Source: Cristatella mucedo (lineage: Eukaryota > Bryozoa > Phylactolaemata > Cristatellidae). Taken from it: a DNA stretch of 64,000 nt. The translations under genes and the position numbers were made by a program. The notes beneath the pieces are model-generated. The model saw only the letters and a list, made by a program, of their open reading frames with translations. It had not been told where the DNA came from and did not search any database. The DNA lies in the NCBI GenBank assembly GCA_009760855.2, contig WPIO01000006.1, positions 4,324,501-4,388,500 on the forward strand. The letters run 5' to 3'. This document shows positions 61,801 to 64,000 of this stretch, piece after piece. The stretch's first letter is position 1, and every line of letters begins with the position of its first letter.

Positions 61801-62382
61801 TTGACATGTCAATCCTGCTTGCCATAATGGTTAACTTTTTAGTCTCGATGACCCTTTTTCGAACCTTGCTGGATGGTTTTTTGCTCTTTTAAATTGTCAC
61901 CTTTGGTAATGGGCAGTTCACATTGCCTAGGCTTGAGTATCACGTGCGCCATGAAAGTTGCCCCAAAATACGATCACCAGACATCGTGATAATGCTTCCT
62001 CACCTGTGAACAAGTTGACGTGTAGAAGTAGCATACTTTTCAGATGCTGTTGTAACCAGTTCATTCGGAATTCAGACTTATGCTTATCTGTATTTCTGAT
62101 GCCTCAAAAAGTTGCCCCTCAAAACGCCTGTGATGCTGTTGGTTTTCATGTGTGCCCTTAGATGTGACCGGTGTCATTTCTTTTCAGGTGCAGCTGGCGC
62201 TTGCAAAATACGAACGGATAGTCAATGCTGCACTTTTCGAGAAGCAACGCCAAAAGCAGCAGGGTTTGCAAGGGTCAGCTCATACGAGCATTGGGCACTG
62301 TTCACTAAAGGATGCCTCTACACCGTCAGGGGCAGCTGTTGAAAATGCAAGTGTCACTAGTACGCAGGCGCTGATCGACAAG
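49755..62382 (+). CDS. CDT1: CDT1 orthologue (replication licensing factor), 3' end beyond window
   Basis: Exons: 49755-49847, 49993-50760, about 53044-53216, 56941-57220, 61113-61301, 62188-62382, all phase-consistent (about 566 codons). Residues 1-31 hold a PIP box (QSSLTKYF at 3-10) and a basic patch. About 32-287 is a Ser/Pro/Gln-rich disordered linker. About 288-500 is the CDT1 central domain, with LPSKYRDLERIF, FEKLKKGVEQM, TVFPSAYNVRF, MTIEP, QLITLIASRKQQFTANLIDI and INRWHGSFALEHVPDIP, each matching human CDT1 in order. In eukaryotes CDT1 loads MCM2-7 onto ORC/CDC6-bound origins, is held by geminin through this central domain, and is destroyed in S phase through its PCNA-bound PIP degron. 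The C-terminal winged-helix, MCM-binding domain is not in the window; human CDT1 is 546 residues, so the linker here is longer. Confidence 0.94.
49993..50760 (+). CDS. CDT1: CDT1 exon 2 (disordered linker)
   Basis: A 768-bp, phase 0/0 exon; acceptor CTATAAATAG and donor GTAAGA. It starts DECESPSVAKVVGLVEFSGK and ends GQRAFAKE. The 256 residues are rich in Ser, Pro, Gln and Ala with no fold, like the phospho-regulated linker of other CDT1 proteins. At about 50212-50250 it encodes SGQPRILETFSKAQELE, which resembles a degenerate second PIP box. No cyclin-binding RRL motif of the human type was seen. Confidence 0.9.
51225..52580 (+). mobile_element. LINE (family A) copy in CDT1 intron 2
   Basis: Begins in the reverse transcriptase palm: DLSAAFDTIDH at 51231-51263, then LGIPGTALQCFRSYLSGRRQ. 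The YADD site reads FNAGA, so it is inactive. C-terminal block LDFCNSLLAGLLACTLRCLQ, then the full 3' UTR and tail GTGCCTAGAAAGAGATTGAG...GTGCTATATCAGATGTG. 5'-truncated, same strand as CDT1. Confidence 0.88.
53044..53216 (+). CDS. CDT1: CDT1 exon 3 (start of geminin-binding domain; 5' border uncertain)
   Basis: It encodes FAYASSADSRLALPSKYRDL, ERIFGFCERLVAQMQGRQEL and CTFEKLKKGVEQMSS; human has LPYKYQVLAEMFRSMDTIV then FAKVQRGVQDM. The donor is GTTAGC, leaving two bases. Phase-0 acceptors exist before 53014, 53026 and 53044, none with a strong pyrimidine tract. A much better acceptor at 52909 leads to the wrong frame and an immediate stop. Confidence 0.85.
53220..55590. other. CDT1 intron 3, first part
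   Basis: Apart from the TCTG repeat I see no element or conserved coding segment here. Confidence 0.5.
54515..54600. repeat. (TCTG)n/(CTGT)n microsatellite
   Basis: Imperfect CTGTCTGTCTC repeats in CDT1 intron 3. Confidence 0.85.
55595..55945 (+). mobile_element. LINE (family A) 3' end, split by a hAT MITE
   Basis: GGTTATGCATGCTGACACTG to GCAAATGTAAAGCTCCTAT is the 3' UTR; the tail resumes at 55881 with AGAAAGAAATTGAGTTCTCT and GGGGCTTTATCAAGTGTGTT. The interruption is the MITE at 55773-55879. Confidence 0.85.
55773..55879 (-). mobile_element. SPIN/Charlie-like hAT MITE, internally deleted, 107 bp
   Basis: Termini CCGTGGTTCTCAACCTTCCT and (reversed) CAGCGGTTTTCAACCTGTGG; inside, reversed, CATAAATAGGGG and CGGCGACCCCAACCATAAAT. 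It is the same family as 29020-29208, in the opposite orientation and shorter. The 8-bp flanks TCCTATAA and GCCCAGAA agree at 5 of 8 positions. It interrupts a LINE tail, so it is younger than that LINE. Confidence 0.82.
55960..56170 (-). mobile_element. LINE (family A) fragment, minus strand
   Basis: CGCCTGACTTGACTGTAGCT and TCATCCAGTGAGAAGTGGTT correspond to the reversed coding stretch at 26150-26260 of another copy. Decayed. Confidence 0.5.
56941..57220 (+). CDS. CDT1: CDT1 exon 4 (central domain)
   Basis: A 280-bp exon with acceptor CTCTTTGCAG and donor GTGACT. Its first base completes an arginine codon. It encodes TFSRETLGQIVTVFPSAYNV, SDMTIEPNLDA and SRKQQFTANLIDIVKQHHE. Human CDT1 has NVGQIKTVYPASYRFRQE, DYQLTIEPLL and RRQIFSQKLVEHVKEHHK. 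Confidence 0.94.
58237..59585 (+). mobile_element. LINE (family A), best copy, with YADD, in CDT1 intron 4
   Basis: Reads FNTIDHQVLERLSSRLGITG, RFRSYLSGRLQSIDMNGQRS, GVPQDSVLGLVLFMVYTLPL and FHFYADDTQLYF (catalytic YADD intact), then after a stop SVMFQSDLSSDDHVRSTIKS and KLVHAFVTPVLTYV. The 3' UTR and tail (AACGCCTTGAAAGAGATTGT...GGGTACTTTATAAAGTTTG) follow. The motif order and hairpin-forming tail ending in short repeats suit the CR1/L2 branch. 5'-truncated in the palm; stops and frameshifts make it inactive. Confidence 0.9.
59590..60250 (+). mobile_element. second, older LINE (family A-like) copy
   Basis: CTGCTTAGATGAGGATACGA corresponds to the ACLDRDT codons; CTTCTCACCGACCTGCTGTA, GTCTACTATCTTTCATGTCC and GGAACTAACTACCGACTGAC follow in LINE order. 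It ends GTACCCAGAACTGGAATTAA and an ATT run. More diverged than its neighbour. Confidence 0.65.
60253..60390 (-). repeat. SINE (family 1) copy
   Basis: The plus strand reads GTGTAGCTCCCTAAGAGAAC and CTCTATCCAGACGGTTTAAA (tail side), GGGCTCGAACACCTGACCTT (reversed B box) and AGCACCTTAACCACTGGGCC (reversed A box). The same layout as at 49345-49475. Confidence 0.75.
60395..61110. other. CDT1 intron 4, last part
   Basis: No element or conserved coding segment recognised. Confidence 0.5.
61113..61301 (+). CDS. CDT1: CDT1 exon 5
   Basis: A 189-bp, phase 0/0 exon; acceptor CTCTTAACAG and donor GTAAGT. It encodes VFLSKLPQPFVLPEGRQINR then WHGSFALEHVPDIPVAQLPW. Human has [39 protein letters not shown]. 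This closes the geminin-binding domain. Confidence 0.94.
62188..62382 (+). CDS. CDT1: CDT1 exon 6
   Basis: A 195-bp, phase 0/0 exon; acceptor TTCTTTTCAG and donor GTTAGT. It encodes VQLALAKYERIVNAALFEKQ then RQKQQGLQGSAHTSIGHCSL and ends STQALIDK. The helical start and the linker-like end suit the region before the C-terminal winged helix; human VSQDLLERIR may align with the last residues. Identity is low. Confidence 0.75.
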
Positions 62383-64000
62383 GTTAGTAAGTTTTACCGA
62401 AATGTAGACGTGCGTAAATCGTTGGTTTTTACTTGCAGTTTTATTTAGGGTCGCCTGCTTATTATGTGCTGTATTAGCACTACGATCAAAGACAAAAAAG
62501 ACTAGGAATTGTGCACAAAAGAAAGCATTGCGAATTCAGATTACTCGAGGAAAGTCACACGGTTATTGAGCTAAATATCGTGGATTTTTCGCTTAAAAAG
62601 GTTTTTAAGCATCTCAATAGGCAGTCCTAGGAGTACACAGGCAATGATCGACAATGTTACTAAGTTTTACCGAAGTTTAGACGTGCTTTTATTGTTGGTT
62701 TCTACTCGTACATGTTCAGTTAGAGCAGCCTGCTCAGTATGTGTCGTATTAGCACTCTGACATACTCTCAGATCAATTCATAGGACTTGCTATGCACATT
62801 GTGTGCGACTACGATTCTATTTTCAACTTTGCCGCCAAATTGACCACAAGTGAGAGGTGATTGCGACACAATTTGGGTGCACACACATTGGGGCTGATGG
62901 CTATATTCCGCGTTTTCTATACACATGCCGATTACTTGTTAGAAGGTAAGGTTGGTTTAAGGAAAAATGTCGATACTGTGTTCAGCATGCAGAAGCCCAA
63001 ATATTCGTCCAGGACAGAGATGTTTATGAAAACCTGGCCCTTCTGGGTGGGACTCAAATGGGCATGTTGTGCAGTCCGGCTGATACCTTAATCGGTAGGG
63101 ATGCAAATGCTAGTGCCCTGGTCTTTAACGATACTGGACCAGGTATTATCATTGAGATGCCATACGATTAAAGGTATAGAATTTGGTCGGATTCCTGTTA
63201 TCAAAAATTACCTTAAGCAAGTTGACATGCCAACGGAGTTAGCAATCATGCTATAGAGAGACTTCCCTGAAGTGCGGTGCACTGCAAAAGTCTAGATATT
63301 CCATGCTCAGTTTAGCGTGCCCTAACGAGGGTGACGGTTTGCATGCATTTACGTGCATATTCTTCATGCTATGTCTGAAGTGCTGTCTATGATGTTTTAA
63401 CTCCTGGGCAGGCCTGCTGGATTTGCATGTAGTCTCATTCGCGGTGGTATTGCTTCATATTTTTGCACGTCGGAGAACGACGGAGCCGCTGAAAAGCTCT
63501 TGGCACCAGTGTCTCGTAGGCTCAGAAATCACGAGTGCAGATGCAGGTGTCCGATTTTCTAGCTTTCCATGTCGACATACAATCCAGCATGGACGAAACC
63601 ATTTGCAAATGGTAGAGGCTTCTATTTTAGACGTCTTGCTAAGTCTGTAGATGGAAGTTAGCAGCCTGATAACCCCGAGAAAGCTCGGTCACAAGACAGA
63701 CTTTCCACGAATTTAATGATGTGAAGCAACCGCATGTTTTGATTCATAAGCTTAACTGCTTTAATTTTGCCCTGATTCATAGGCTGGCATTCAGGAGGTG
63801 TGGTCAGTACCCACTAAAACATTCTTCCAGTATGGCCATCCAGATGAGGCTGTAAGTTGTTTGGAATACCACAGGTTGAAGGTTTTCTAGGATGCCAGCC
63901 AGGCATTTCAAATTATGCCCACTGTGCTTCTGCATTGTCTCTTCTGCTGTGGCACAATGCACTCATTCCGAGTTGTACTGATAAGGTCAGCAACTGTTGT
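62383..64000. other. CDT1 intron 6 or 3' part, mostly unresolved
   Basis: The segment near 62630-62720 (GATCGACAATGTTACTAAGT) is a diverged partial copy of the exon 6 border at 62370-62430. The C-terminal winged-helix domain of CDT1 was not found up to the window end. Confidence 0.45.
63783..63851 (+). CDS. candidate further exon (CDT1 or unrelated)
   Basis: A 69-bp phase 0/0 segment with acceptor TTGATTCATAG-like context (ctgattcatag) and donor GTAAGT. It encodes AGIQEVWSVPTKTFFQYGHP then DEA. Its splice signals and phase fit after CDT1 exon 6, but no CDT1 similarity is visible, so it may be chance. Confidence 0.22.

Overview
This is animal (metazoan) genomic DNA. It holds short exons with GT/AG borders and long introns, about 30 identifiable pieces of mobile elements, abundant microsatellites, and no bacterial operon signals. 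Two conserved metazoan genes can be read exon by exon. The transposon mix (CR1/L2-type LINEs, tRNA-derived SINEs, hAT and mariner remnants) and the divergence from the human proteins suggest an invertebrate. I cannot fix the phylum from the sequence.

Left two thirds (about 2.6-41.8 kb, minus strand): an orthologue of RELCH (KIAA1468), a LisH/coiled-coil/HEAT-repeat protein that in mammals binds Rab11 and works in cholesterol transfer from recycling endosomes to the trans-Golgi. I place 18 exons: 17 join without phase conflict from the start codon at 41785 down to 13647, and one more lies at 2627-2802. One expected exon between 13647 and 2802, and everything after 2627, were not found. The introns are filled with LINE and SINE pieces, a 14-bp minisatellite, long (CT)n tracts as read in the transcript, and a SPIN-like hAT MITE.

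Middle (41.8-49.75 kb): the intergenic space between two divergently transcribed genes. It holds a decayed ZMYM1-like hAT transposase, an 831-bp mariner-type element with terminal inverted repeats and a TA duplication, a GC-rich segment of unknown nature, and a SINE.

Right quarter (49.755 kb to beyond the window, plus strand): an orthologue of CDT1, the DNA replication licensing factor. Six exons cover an N-terminal PIP box, a disordered linker and the geminin-binding central domain; the C-terminal MCM-binding domain should lie beyond the window. Two E2F-like sites and a perfect GTCACGTGAC palindrome sit within 55 bp of its start codon, as expected for an S-phase gene. Its introns carry the best preserved LINE copies, one with an intact YADD motif.

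The two genes have no evident joint function. The points most worth checking are the SPIN-like hAT MITE (a family known for horizontal transfer), a CDT1 PIP box lacking the usual degron aspartate, a 26-nt RELCH microexon followed by a roughly 670-nt CU-rich tract, and SINEs that share the 3' tail of the resident LINE.
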